Below, piece after piece: positions 8,149-16,647 of a stretch of 64,000 bases of DNA. This stretch comes from Amycolatopsis sp. FBCC-B4732 (GTDB taxonomy: Bacteria; Actinomycetota; Actinomycetes; Mycobacteriales; Pseudonocardiaceae). The notes under the pieces are model-generated. The model saw only the letters and a list, made by a program, of their open reading frames with translations. It had not been told where the DNA came from and ran no database searches. The stretch's first letter is position 1. Every line of letters begins with the position of its first letter. The stretch covers positions 4,364,001-4,428,000 of the forward strand of contig NZ_CP095376.1 in the NCBI RefSeq assembly GCF_023008405.1, read 5' to 3'. Made by a program: the position numbers and the translations under genes.

Positions 8149-8472
8149 GCTTCCTGGCCACCAGCCGCTCCACCAGGCCCAGCTTGAACCGCTCCTGCCG
8201 CTCCACCGTCAGCCCGGCGGCCTCCACCAGCACCAGCGGCCGCCGCCGGAAGTGCTCGCCCGCCAAGGGAACGCTCGCCGGCTCCAGGAGCCACTGCACC
8301 ACCCGCACCGGCCACGACGTCGACACCACGTGGTCAGCCAGGATCAGCCGCCCTCCCGGGCGCAGGACCCGCGTCATCTCCGCCACCGCCACCGCGGGGT
8401 CGGGGATCGCGCGGAGGCCGAACGTGCAGACCACCGTGTCGAAAGACGCGTCGGCGAACGGCAGGGCTCGGG
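8141..8472 (-). pseudogene. class I SAM methyltransferase remnant, N-terminal half missing
   Basis: The minus strand encodes the C-terminal half of a UbiE/MenG-type methyltransferase: ALPFADASFDTVVCTFGL (post-motif I/motif II), then MTRVLRPGGRLILADHV, ending KLS and a stop at 8141. The SAM-binding motif I region is absent. The homology stops exactly where a perfect palindrome (8473-8518) begins, and upstream of that lies the MFS gene's 3' end. The frame stays open through the palindrome but shows no methyltransferase sequence. I read it as a gene cut by a deletion or repeat insertion. Its stop overlaps the convergent sigma-like gene by 8 bp. Confidence 0.75.
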
Positions 8473-8518
8473 GTCGTGAGTGTTCAGTCGGGTTAGAACC
8501 CGACTGAACACTCACGAC
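8473..8518. repeat. perfect 22-bp palindrome with 2-nt loop
   Basis: Two 22-bp arms (8473-8494 and 8497-8518) are exact reverse complements around AG; the outer ends are GTCGTGAG and CTCACGAC. No T tract follows, so it is not a standard terminator. It marks the breakpoint of the methyltransferase remnant, which suggests an interspersed palindromic element. No second copy was seen in this window. Confidence 0.85.
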
Positions 8519-8550
8519 AACCCGACCACCTGCCAAGCCCGCACGCGCCG

Positions 8551-9891
8551 CTAGCGGTGCTTCTCCTTGAGGTCCGCGGCCTTCACCCCGACGAGCAGCA
8601 CCCCGACCGCCAGCAGCACGATCCCCGAGCTGATCACCAGCCCCAGCGACAGGCTCCCCGTCGCCGACTGGATGAAGCCCAGCAACGACGGCGAAGCCGC
8701 GGCCGCGAACGAGCCCATCGACGTCACCACCGCGATGCCCGTCGCGGCCGCGCGGTCGGTCAGGTAGATCGACGGGATCGAGTAGAACACCGTCAGGCCC
8801 GAGTAGTGGGCCGCCGCCATCACCGCGAGCAGGATGACCACCACCAGGACGCTGTCGCCGGAGAACGCGAGCGTCAGCATCGCCACCGCCGCCACCAGCC
8901 AGCTCACCGCCGCGTGCCAGCGGCGTTCCAGCGTCCGGTCGGAGTGGCGGCCGACCAGCAGCATCACCGCGATGCCGAGCAGCGGCGGGATCGCCGAGAA
9001 GAAGCCGAGGTTCAGCACGTCGCCGACGCCGGCTTCGGCGATGATCCGCGGCGTCCAGTACGAGACGGCGTTGGCCAGTGTGTAGGCCCCGCAGGCGCAC
9101 AGCCCGAGGATCCAGACCTTCGGGTCGCGCAACGCCGAGAGCATGCCGCCGTGCCGCTCCGCCGTGTCCGCCTTCGCGGTCCGCTCGGCTTCGAGGTCGG
9201 CCTGCACGAGCGCCTTCTGCGCCGGCGTCAGCCACTTCGCCCGCTCGGGCCCGTCGGCGAGGAAGAACGCGACCGCGACGGCCAGCAGGATGGGCGGGAT
9301 GCCCTCGATCAGGAACAGCCACTGCCAGTCGGCCAGGCCGCCGACGCCGCCGAGCGAGTGCATGATCCAGCCGGAGACGAGCGAGCCGAGCACCCCGGAA
9401 ACCGGGACGCCGATGAAGAACACGGCGGTCATCCGGGTCCGGCGCGCGGACGGGAACCACCGCGACAGCAGGTAGAGCGCGCCCGGGAAGAAGCCCGCTT
9501 CGGCCACGCCGAGCAGGAACCGCGCGAGGTAGAACGTCAGCTCGTCCTGGACGAACAGGGTCGCGATCGTGACCACGCCCCAGGTGGCCATGATCCGGAC
9601 CAGCGTCTTGCGGGCGCCGATCTTCGCCAGCAGCGCGTTGCTGGGCACCTCGAAGAGGATGAACCCGACGAAGAACAGCGTGACGCCGAGCCCGTAGACC
9701 GCCGAGCCGAAGCCGAGGTCGCGCTTGAGGCCCTGCTGCGCGATGCCGATGTTCGTCCGGTCGATGAAGCTGACCACGTAGCAGACCACGAGCAGCGGCA
9801 TGACCCGCAGGGCGATGGTCCGGTAGGTCGACGCGCGTTCGGCGGCACCCACCGCGGGGGGCCGTCCGGTGACGGCGGGTTGTTCGGCCAT
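8551..9891 (-). CDS. MFS transporter, anion:cation symporter (ACS) type
   Basis: A 446-aa inner-membrane carrier with 12 predicted segments. The signature of the ACS branch is seen early (VVSFIDRTNIGIAQQGLKRDLGF, split here only for description) followed by FEVPSNALLAKIGAR and FLLGVAEAGFFPG. Relatives carry organic acid anions such as tartrate, phthalate or sugar acids. AAGGAG lies about 10 nt upstream of ATG 9891. It is divergent from the MarR gene and the shared spacer contains a 17-bp palindromic operator that recurs in front of the acyl-CoA operon. It is therefore probably the uptake system for the substrate of that operon. Confidence 0.88.
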   Translation of the reverse strand: MAEQPAVTGRPPAVGAAERASTYRTIALRVMPLLVVCYVVSFIDRTNIGIAQQGLKRDLGFGSAVYGLGVTLFFVGFILFEVPSNALLAKIGARKTLVRIMATWGVVTIATLFVQDELTFYLARFLLGVAEAGFFPGALYLLSRWFPSARRTRMTAVFFIGVPVSGVLGSLVSGWIMHSLGGVGGLADWQWLFLIEGIPPILLAVAVAFFLADGPERAKWLTPAQKALVQADLEAERTAKADTAERHGGMLSALRDPKVWILGLCACGAYTLANAVSYWTPRIIAEAGVGDVLNLGFFSAIPPLLGIAVMLLVGRHSDRTLERRWHAAVSWLVAAVAMLTLAFSGDSVLVVVILLAVMAAAHYSGLTVFYSIPSIYLTDRAAATGIAVVTSMGSFAAAASPSLLGFIQSATGSLSLGLVISSGIVLLAVGVLLVGVKAADLKEKHR

Positions 9892-9945
9892 CGCTACTCG
9901 ACTCCTTCGTCAGGCGGGGCGTGCGGCAGCAGTGTCGGCATCCAC

Positions 9946-9962
9946 TGTTGAGTTTGTCAACA
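9946..9962. promoter_or_regulatory. MarR operator, copy 1
   Basis: TGTTGAGTTTGTCAACA is a near-perfect inverted repeat (TGTTGA/TCAACA) in the divergent MFS-MarR spacer, 21 bp ahead of the MarR start. It matches copy 2 at 10478-10494 except for one base. Likely operator for the adjacent regulator; inferred from repeat symmetry and placement. Confidence 0.75.
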
Positions 9963-9982
9963 CCTGGTCAGCAACGGCTACG

Positions 9983-10483
9983 ATGACCGGCATGGCGGAA
10001 CGCGCGGACGGCCGAGACCTCGTGCCCATTTCGGGACTCCTTTCCTACCGGCTCTCCCGCACGTCGTCGGCGATGTCGCGCAGCGCCGCGCTGCGCTACC
10101 GGCGGGAGTTCGACGTCAGCCTCGGCGAATGGCGGGCGATCTCGCTCATCGCCGCCGACCCCACCCTCACACTCAACCGGCTCGCCCGCCGCGCCGGGCT
10201 CGACAAAGCGCAGATGAGCCGGGTGGTCAGCCGCCTGACCGAGCGCGGCCTGGTGGACCGGACGGCCGGGTCGGGCCGCACCTCGCAGCTGGCCCTGACC
10301 ACCGAAGGCACCCGCGTCTACCGCGGCCTGATCACCGCGGCCAACGAGCGCGACGCCGAGTTCCTGGCCGCGCTGACCCCGGAAGAGGCGGCAACGCTGA
10401 GCGGTGCGCTGGACAAGCTCGCCGACCTCGCACTGGCCGTCGAGGAGCGTGAGCGCGCCCACCCCGGCGACACCGACTGTTGA
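9983..10483 (+). CDS. MarR-family transcriptional regulator
   Basis: A 166-aa winged-helix dimer-type regulator. Recognition region: LTLNRLARRAGLDKAQMSRVVSRLTERGLV (described in parts), followed by the wing with TSQLALTTEGTRVY. Start ATG 9983 is preferred; ATG 9992 is an alternative, and neither has a strong ribosome site, so the mRNA may have a very short leader. Flanked by two copies of a 17-bp palindrome, one in the divergent spacer and one overlapping its own stop codon ahead of the acyl-CoA operon. The simplest model is ligand-relieved repression of transporter, itself and operon. Confidence 0.85.
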   Translation: MTGMAERADGRDLVPISGLLSYRLSRTSSAMSRSAALRYRREFDVSLGEWRAISLIAADPTLTLNRLARRAGLDKAQMSRVVSRLTERGLVDRTAGSGRTSQLALTTEGTRVYRGLITAANERDAEFLAALTPEEAATLSGALDKLADLALAVEERERAHPGDTDC

Positions 10484-10494
10484 CTTTGTCAACA
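10478..10494. promoter_or_regulatory. MarR operator, copy 2
   Basis: TGTTGACTTTGTCAACA is a perfect 7-bp inverted repeat with TTT spacer, overlapping the MarR stop codon and lying 41 bp before the HMG-CoA lyase-like start. With the flanking AC it shares ACTGTTGA and GTCAACAC with copy 1. Confidence 0.78.
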
Positions 10495-10535
10495 CGGCCG
10501 CGTAGATCTGGAGCCACCGAACGAAAGGTGGCCCG

Positions 10536-11465
10536 ATGTCCGACGCCGTCACGCTCTGCGAGTGCTTCGCCCGCGACGGGCTGCAGCACGAGCCGGAGTT
10601 CGTGCCGACCGCGACGAAGGTCGCGCTGCTCGATTCCTTCGCGGACGCGGGGTTCCGGCGCATCGAGGCGACCAGCTACAGCCACCCCGGGCGCGTGCCC
10701 GGCTTCTCCGACGCCGCCGAGGTCCTGACGCGGATCCGGCGCCGCCCCGGCGTCCGGTTCAAGGCGACCTGCCCCAACCCGCGCGCGGTGCGGCGCGCGC
10801 TGGCCGACCTCGACGCCGGGCACGGCGCCGAGGAGCTGAGCCTGCTGGTCTCGGCCAGCGAAAGCCACACCGAACGCAACCTGCGCACGTCGAGAGCCGG
10901 GCAGTGGGAGCGCGTCACCGAGATGGTCGAGCTGGCCGGCGGCCGCTTCAAGCTGGTCGGCGTGGTGTCGGTGGCGTTCGGCTGCCCGTTCGAGGGCGCG
11001 GTCGACCCCGGCCGAGTCGCCGAGGACGTCGCCCGGTTCGCCGACCTCGGCGCCGGCCTGGTCACCTTGGGCGACACGACCGGCGTCGCGACCCCACCGT
11101 CGGTCCGCGCGCTGTTCGCCCGGCTGGACCCCGCGGTGCCGGTGGTCGCGCACTTCCACAACACGCGCGGCACCGGCATCGCCAACGCCGTCGCGGCCCT
11201 CGACGCCGGCTGCCGGAACTTCGACACCGCGATGGGCGGCGTCGGCGGCCACCCGTCGGCCATCTCCTACGGCGCCGGCCTCACCGGGAACGTCTGCACC
11301 GAGGACCTGGTGAGCCTGTTCGACGCGATGGGCGTCGACACCGGCATCGACCTCGACCAGCTCGCCAAGGCGTCTGTCGCCTGCGAAGAAGCTCTCGGCC
11401 GTCCCCTGCACAGCATGGTCGCCCGCGCCGGCTTCACCCCGACCCCGAACCAGGAGACCCCGTGA
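10536..11465 (+). CDS. HMG-CoA lyase-family protein lacking the usual active-site cysteine
   Basis: A 309-aa DRE-TIM metallolyase-fold protein. It shows the N-terminal RDGLQ motif, GDTTGVATP, the metal-binding HFHNTRGTG, and a glycine-rich loop. In true hydroxymethylglutaryl-CoA lyases the loop reads GGCPYAPGASGN; here it is GGVGGHPSAISYGAGLTGN, so the catalytic cysteine position is histidine. It may cleave a different 3-hydroxy acyl-CoA or act on a related substrate. AAAGGTGG precedes ATG 10536. First gene of a six-gene operon with 4-bp overlaps throughout, under operator copy 2. Confidence 0.83.
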   Translation: MSDAVTLCECFARDGLQHEPEFVPTATKVALLDSFADAGFRRIEATSYSHPGRVPGFSDAAEVLTRIRRRPGVRFKATCPNPRAVRRALADLDAGHGAEELSLLVSASESHTERNLRTSRAGQWERVTEMVELAGGRFKLVGVVSVAFGCPFEGAVDPGRVAEDVARFADLGAGLVTLGDTTGVATPPSVRALFARLDPAVPVVAHFHNTRGTGIANAVAALDAGCRNFDTAMGGVGGHPSAISYGAGLTGNVCTEDLVSLFDAMGVDTGIDLDQLAKASVACEEALGRPLHSMVARAGFTPTPNQETP

Positions 11466-12181
11466 CCGTCATCGCCGAGGACCACGGCGCCGTCCGCGTC
11501 CTGACGCTGAACCGGCCCGAGAAGCTCAACGCCCTGAACACGGCCCTCACCCGAGACCTGAGCGAAGCCTTCTCGGCGGCCGACGCCGACCGCGGCATCC
11601 GCGCACTGGTGCTCACCGGCGCCGGCCGCGGCTTCTGCGCGGGCGCCGACCTCGGCGAGTTCTCGGAGCTGACGCCCGAGCACGCCGACGCCGTCCTGGA
11701 ACGCGCCGCGCTCACCGCGAAGCTGCAGGTGCAGGCGCGGCAGCTGCGGATCCCGGTGGTCGCGGCCGTGCGCGGTGCCGCGGTCGGCGGCGGCGCCGGG
11801 CTCGCCATCGGGGCGGACATGGTCGTCGCCGGCACCGACCTCAAGTTCGGCTACCCGGAGCTGAAGCACTCGATCGTCCCGGCGCTGGTGATGACCGGGC
11901 TCGTGCACCACCTCGGCCGCAAGCTCGCGTTCGAGCTGGTCAGCACCGGGCGCCTGCTCACCGCCGCCGAAGCCTTCGAGCACGGCCTGGTCAACCGGGT
12001 CGCCGACCCCGCCGAAGTGCTGCCCGCCGCGCTGGCGATCGCCGAGCACTGGGCGAAGGTCGAACCGCGGGCGATCGCCGCCGCGAAGGACCTCTTCTAC
12101 CGCGTCGCCGACCTGCCGGCCGACGCCGCCATGCGGGCCGGGCAGGACGTCAACGCGCTGATGCGGGGGTTCCGCCGATGA
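11462..12181 (+). CDS. enoyl-CoA hydratase/isomerase family protein
   Basis: A 239-aa crotonase-fold protein starting at GTG 11462 that overlaps the previous stop. Oxyanion-hole region GRGFCAGADLGEF is intact. Of the two hydratase glutamates, the second is present (FGYPEL) but the first position is glycine (GGGAGLA where GGGxEL is usual). This points to an isomerase or another crotonase reaction instead of standard hydration, though this is inference. It sits between the HMG-CoA lyase-like gene and a CoA transferase. Confidence 0.87.
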   Translation: MTVIAEDHGAVRVLTLNRPEKLNALNTALTRDLSEAFSAADADRGIRALVLTGAGRGFCAGADLGEFSELTPEHADAVLERAALTAKLQVQARQLRIPVVAAVRGAAVGGGAGLAIGADMVVAGTDLKFGYPELKHSIVPALVMTGLVHHLGRKLAFELVSTGRLLTAAEAFEHGLVNRVADPAEVLPAALAIAEHWAKVEPRAIAAAKDLFYRVADLPADAAMRAGQDVNALMRGFRR

Positions 12182-13362
12182 CCGGCCCGCTGGCCGGGAT
12201 CACCGTCCTCGACTTCTCCCGCGTCCTCGCCGCGCCGCTGGCCACGCAGATCCTCGCCGAGCTCGGCGCGACCGTCGTCAAGGTCGAACGCCCGGGCACC
12301 GGCGACGAGACCCGCGGCTTCGAACCCCGGCTGCCGCACGGTGAAAGCGCGTACTTCTTCGCCTTCAACCGGGGCAAGAAGTCCGTGACGCTCGACCTCA
12401 AGGACCCGCGCGGCCAGGAGGTCGCGCGGAAGCTGGCGGCCGAAGCCGACGTCGTCGTCGAGAACTTCCTGCCCGGCGCGATGGACCGGATGGGCCTCGG
12501 GTACGCGGACCTGGCGCGCCCCGACCTGGTCTACGTGTCCGCGACCGGGTTCGGGCAGACCGGCCCGGACCGCGACCGCAAGGGCTACGACACCGTCTTC
12601 CAGGCGCTGTCCGGCGTGATGGCGATGACCGGCGAGCCCGACGGGCCGCCGTCGAAGACCGGGATCCCGGTGGCGGACCTGACTTCGGGGCTCTGGGTGG
12701 TCATCGCCGTGCTGTCCGGGCTGGCCGGGCGCGCGGCGACCGGGCGGGGCCGGCACCTCGACGTGTCCATGATGGACGTCCAATTGAGCCTGCACGCGCT
12801 CAACGCCGCGCGGCTCTTCGCGCTCGGCGAGGACCCGATGCGCACCGGCACCGAGCACCCGGGCCGCGTGCCGTCGGCGGCGTTCCAGGCCGGGGACGGG
12901 GAATGGCTGCACATCAGCGGCAGCGACCAGCACTGGGGTCCACTGTGCACGGTCCTCGGGCTCGACGACCTGGCCGCGGATCCGGTGCTGCGGGGCAATT
13001 CCGGCCGCGTCGGGCAGCGTGCCCGCGTGATGAAGGCCCTGCGTGGCGCGATCGCCCGGCACGACCGGGACGCGCTCGTGAAGGAGCTGCGCGCGGCCGA
13101 GGTCCCGGCCGGTGCGGTCCGCTCGGTGCGGGAAGCGCTCGCCGACCCGCACGCCCTCGCGCGGGGCGTCGTCGGCGAGTTCACCCACCCGGCGGAGGGG
13201 ACGTTCCCGGCGCTGCGGACGCCCCTGCGTGAGACTGGCGGTGAGCCGACGGCGGTGGGCACGCCGCCCCGGCTCGGCGCCGACACCGACGACGTCCTGG
13301 CCGGCCTGGGGCTCGCCCCGGCCGAAATCGAGGGCCTGCGGGCCGCGGGGGTGATCCGATGA
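12178..13362 (+). CDS. CaiB/BaiF (class III) CoA-transferase
   Basis: A 394-aa cytoplasmic enzyme that moves CoA between carboxylic acids. Typical N-terminus LAGITVLDFSRVLAAPLATQ, then VVKVERPGTGDETRGF, and the catalytic aspartate is likely in SMMDVQLSL. Family length is about 400 aa. ATG 12178 overlaps the upstream stop. Together with the ligase at 14108 the operon has two ways to make the acyl-CoA: ATP-dependent activation and CoA exchange. Confidence 0.92.
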   Translation: MTGPLAGITVLDFSRVLAAPLATQILAELGATVVKVERPGTGDETRGFEPRLPHGESAYFFAFNRGKKSVTLDLKDPRGQEVARKLAAEADVVVENFLPGAMDRMGLGYADLARPDLVYVSATGFGQTGPDRDRKGYDTVFQALSGVMAMTGEPDGPPSKTGIPVADLTSGLWVVIAVLSGLAGRAATGRGRHLDVSMMDVQLSLHALNAARLFALGEDPMRTGTEHPGRVPSAAFQAGDGEWLHISGSDQHWGPLCTVLGLDDLAADPVLRGNSGRVGQRARVMKALRGAIARHDRDALVKELRAAEVPAGAVRSVREALADPHALARGVVGEFTHPAEGTFPALRTPLRETGGEPTAVGTPPRLGADTDDVLAGLGLAPAEIEGLRAAGVIR

Positions 13363-14111
13363 CCGAGCGCGTGCGCGTCACCGTCGAAGACGGGATCGCG
13401 CGGGTCGAGCTGACCCGGCCCGAGGCCCGCAACGCCGTGGACCTGCCGATGTGCCACCAGCTGCGCGAGGCGTTCGAGGCGCTCGACGACGACGTCCGGG
13501 TGGTGCTCCTGAGCGGGCGCGGGCCGGTGTTCTGCGCGGGAGCCGATCTCAAGGAACGCACCGGCAAGGACGCCGCCTGGGTGCGGCGCCGCCGCGTCGC
13601 CTCCTTCGCCGCGTACGCCGCCATCGAGCAGTGCCGGGTGCCGGTCGTGGCCCTGGTGCAGGGCGCGGTCGTCGGCTCGGGTGGCGAAATCACGCTCGCC
13701 GCCGACTTCGCGCTGGCCGCGTCGGGGACGGTCTTCCGGTTCCCGGAGCCGCACTGGGGTACCGTCGGCGCGACCCAGCGCCTGCAGCGCGCCATCGGCA
13801 AGCGCCGGGCCAAGGAACTGCTGTTCACCAACCGCCCGCTCGGTGCGGAAGAGGCCGCCGACCTGGGCGTCGTCACCCGCGTCGTCCCGGCGGACGCGCT
13901 CGCCGAAACCGGCGACGAAACGGCCGCGAGCATCGCGAAAGCGCCGCCGCTGGCCATCTCGCTCACCAAGCGCGCGGTCGACCTCGGCTCGGAAACCGAC
14001 CTCGACCGCGGGATCCGCATCGAGCTGGCGGCGATCGAACAGTGCCTCGCCGACGGCGGCTGGCGCGACGGCGTCGCCCGCTTCACCGCCGGGAACGGAG
14101 AACCGCGATGA
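13359..14111 (+). CDS. enoyl-CoA hydratase (crotonase family)
   Basis: A 250-aa crotonase. Oxyanion hole FCAGADLKER; both catalytic glutamates appear present (GSGGEITLAADF and FRFPEPHWG). This is therefore the better candidate for hydration in the operon than the 11462 gene. Overlaps neighbours by 4 bp on both sides. Confidence 0.9.
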   Translation: MTERVRVTVEDGIARVELTRPEARNAVDLPMCHQLREAFEALDDDVRVVLLSGRGPVFCAGADLKERTGKDAAWVRRRRVASFAAYAAIEQCRVPVVALVQGAVVGSGGEITLAADFALAASGTVFRFPEPHWGTVGATQRLQRAIGKRRAKELLFTNRPLGAEEAADLGVVTRVVPADALAETGDETAASIAKAPPLAISLTKRAVDLGSETDLDRGIRIELAAIEQCLADGGWRDGVARFTAGNGEPR

Positions 14112-15688
14112 CCGACCTGCGCACCGCCTGCCCGCTGACCACGCACGAGGTACTGGCGCGCGCGGCCCTGCTCGCGCCGGACGTCGAAGCCGTCGTCACG
14201 GACACCGAGCGGATCACCTACGGCGAGCTGGCCGAGCGGGTCACGCGGGTCCGCGCCGGGCTCGCCGCCGCCGGGATCGGCCGCGGCGACCGCGTCGGCA
14301 TCTGCCTCGGCAACGGCCCGGACTGGGTGGCGCTGTTCCTGGCGATCGGGGCGGCGGGCGCGGTCGCGGTGCCGGTCAACACCCGGTTCACCGCGGACGA
14401 AGTGCGCTACACGCTCGAGCACGCCCGTGTCCGGACGCTGTTCGTGGCGTCCCGGGTGCTCAACGTGGACTTCGCCGCGATGCTGCGGGAAATCGGCGTC
14501 GAGTCCCTCCCCGCGCTCGAGAAGGTCGTCGTGCTCGGCGACGACGTTCCTCCCTTCGCTTCTTCGTGGGGCGAGTTCCTGGCCGCGGCTTCGGAGGCTC
14601 CCGCGCCGGCCGGCTCGCCCGGCGACGTCCTGCTGGTGCAGTACACGTCCGGCACGACGTCGCGGCCGAAGGGCGTCCTGCTGACCCACCGCAGCATGTG
14701 CGCGGACGCGTTCTTCTCGGGCGCGCGGATGGGCCTGCGCCCCGGCGACCGGTTCCACTCCGCGCGGCCGTTCTTCCACGTCGCCGGCAGCACGCTGTCG
14801 GTGCTGGCGTCGATCCAGCACGCGACGACGCTGGTGACGATGCCGAAGTTCGAGCCGGAAGAAGCCTTGCGGCTGCTGGAAGCCGAGCGCTGCACGCACT
14901 TCTCGGGCAACGACACCATCGCGCTGCTGCTGCTCAACCACCCTTCGCGGCCATCGCGGGAGTTGTGTTTGCGCGGCGCGTGGGTGGCCGCGTCGCCGAT
15001 CGTGATCCGGCGGGTCATCGACGAGCTCGGCGCGCGCGAATGCGTTGCGGGGTATGGGCTTTCGGAGGCGTCGCCGAACGTCGCCCAGTCGGCCTGGTGG
15101 GAGCCGGAGGAGCTCCGCGCGTCCGGCGCGATGGCCGTCGAACCCGGCGTCGAGGTGCGGATCCGCGACTTCGCCGGCGACCGCGACTGCGCGCCCGGTG
15201 TACCCGGCGCGGTGCTGGTGCGCGGCTGGAACGTGATGGTCGGCTACCTGGACGACCCGGTGAAGACGGCCGAGACGATCGACGCCGACGGCTGGCTCGC
15301 CACCGGCGACGTCGGGCTGCTCGACGAGACCGGGCGGTTCCACTTCACCGGCCGCACCAAGGACATCATCCGCGTCGGCGGCGAAAACGTGGCCCCGGCC
15401 GACATCGAAGACACCCTGCACCGGCACCCGATGGTGCGGCAGGCGGCCGTCGTCGGCGTGCCGGACGCGCGGCTCGTCGAGGTGCCGTTCGCGTTCGTCG
15501 TGCTGACCGGCCCCGGCGTCTCCGAGGAGGAATTGCTGGGGTGGGCGCGGGCGCGGATGGCGGGCTTCAAGGTGCCGCGGCACCTGCGGATCGTCGAGGG
15601 CTTCGAGGGGATCGGGATGACCGCGAGTTCGAAGGTGCAGAAGAACCGGCTCGCCGCGCACGCGCGTTCCCTGCTGGAGCGGGGATGA
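14108..15688 (+). CDS. AMP-dependent acyl-CoA synthetase
   Basis: A 526-aa ANL-superfamily ligase, full length. P-loop YTSGTTSRPKGVLLTHRS, YGLSEASPN, hinge and motif GWLATGDVG, GRTKDIIRVGGENVAP, and a C-terminal KVQKNRL carrying the likely catalytic lysine (SSKVQKNRL). It activates the operon's carboxylic acid substrate to CoA thioester. ATG 14108 overlaps the crotonase stop. Resembles FadD3/FadD13-like ligases; substrate not determinable. Confidence 0.9.
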   Translation: MTDLRTACPLTTHEVLARAALLAPDVEAVVTDTERITYGELAERVTRVRAGLAAAGIGRGDRVGICLGNGPDWVALFLAIGAAGAVAVPVNTRFTADEVRYTLEHARVRTLFVASRVLNVDFAAMLREIGVESLPALEKVVVLGDDVPPFASSWGEFLAAASEAPAPAGSPGDVLLVQYTSGTTSRPKGVLLTHRSMCADAFFSGARMGLRPGDRFHSARPFFHVAGSTLSVLASIQHATTLVTMPKFEPEEALRLLEAERCTHFSGNDTIALLLLNHPSRPSRELCLRGAWVAASPIVIRRVIDELGARECVAGYGLSEASPNVAQSAWWEPEELRASGAMAVEPGVEVRIRDFAGDRDCAPGVPGAVLVRGWNVMVGYLDDPVKTAETIDADGWLATGDVGLLDETGRFHFTGRTKDIIRVGGENVAPADIEDTLHRHPMVRQAAVVGVPDARLVEVPFAFVVLTGPGVSEEELLGWARARMAGFKVPRHLRIVEGFEGIGMTASSKVQKNRLAAHARSLLERG

Positions 15689-16644
15689 CCCGCATCTCGA
15701 CGTCGGTCACCGGACTGCTGGGGATCGACCTGCCGATCGTGCAGGCCGGGATGTCGTGGGCGTCGTCGTCTTCGGCGCTCCCGGTGGCGGTTTCGAACGC
15801 GGGCGGGCTCGGCGTGGTGGCGGCGGGGCCGATGCGGCTGCCCGACCTGGACCGGGTGCTGACCGAGGTGGCCGCGGGCACGCCCCGGCCGTGGGCGGTC
15901 AACCTGCCGCTGTACCGCGCGGGCGTCGACGAGGTCATCGAGCTGGTGCTGCGGCACCGGCCGCCGGTGCTGATCGCGTCGCAGGGCGGACCGCGTCGGT
16001 ACCTCGAACGGTTCCACGGGATCGGGACGCGCTGCCTGCACGTGGTGGCCGGGGTGCCGCACGCGCTGAAGGCGGCCGCCGCCGGCGTCGACGGCCTGGT
16101 CGTCGTCGGCGCCGAGGCCGGCGGGCACCCGCCGCCCGCGATGGTGACGACGTCGGTGCTGGTCCGCGCGGTCGCCGCGGCGGTGCCCTCGACGCCGGTG
16201 ATCGCGTCCGGCGGGATCGCGGACGGTGCCGGGCTGGCCGCGGTGCTCGCCCTCGGCGCGGGCGCCGCCCAGTTCGGCACGCGGTTCCTGGCCAGCACGG
16301 AGGCATCGGTGCACCCCGCGTACAAGGAGGCGGTGGTCGCGGCCGGGGTGGACGGCACCCGCACGGTCGGGCACGGGCTGGGCGTGATCCGCGCCCTGGA
16401 CAACGACTTCACCGCGCGGATGCTGGCCCTGGAGGAGTCCGGCGCGGAGGAAGACTTGCGGCGCAAGGCTTTCCAGGCGGCCACGCTGCGCGATGCGGCG
16501 TTGCACGGCGACGTCGCCGAGGGGAAGCTCGAAGCGGGCCAGTCGGCCGGGCTGGTGGATTCCGTGCTGCCCGCGGCCGGCATCGTGGCCCGGATCGTGC
16601 GGGAGTACCGGGCGGCTCGCGCCGGACTCCCGCCGATCACCTGA
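15685..16644 (+). CDS. nitronate monooxygenase/2-nitropropane dioxygenase-family flavoprotein
   Basis: A 319-aa FMN-binding TIM-barrel protein. It opens with LLGIDLPIVQAGMSW, has VDGLVVVGAEAGGHPP, and phosphate-binding IASGGIADGAGLAAVLALGA. Many actinobacterial members of this family sit in acyl-CoA operons and may be enoyl reductase-like instead of acting on nitroalkanes. It closes the 10536-16644 operon; ATG overlaps the ligase stop. Confidence 0.85.
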   Translation: MTRISTSVTGLLGIDLPIVQAGMSWASSSSALPVAVSNAGGLGVVAAGPMRLPDLDRVLTEVAAGTPRPWAVNLPLYRAGVDEVIELVLRHRPPVLIASQGGPRRYLERFHGIGTRCLHVVAGVPHALKAAAAGVDGLVVVGAEAGGHPPPAMVTTSVLVRAVAAAVPSTPVIASGGIADGAGLAAVLALGAGAAQFGTRFLASTEASVHPAYKEAVVAAGVDGTRTVGHGLGVIRALDNDFTARMLALEESGAEEDLRRKAFQAATLRDAALHGDVAEGKLEAGQSAGLVDSVLPAAGIVARIVREYRAARAGLPPIT

Positions 16645-16647
16645 GCG

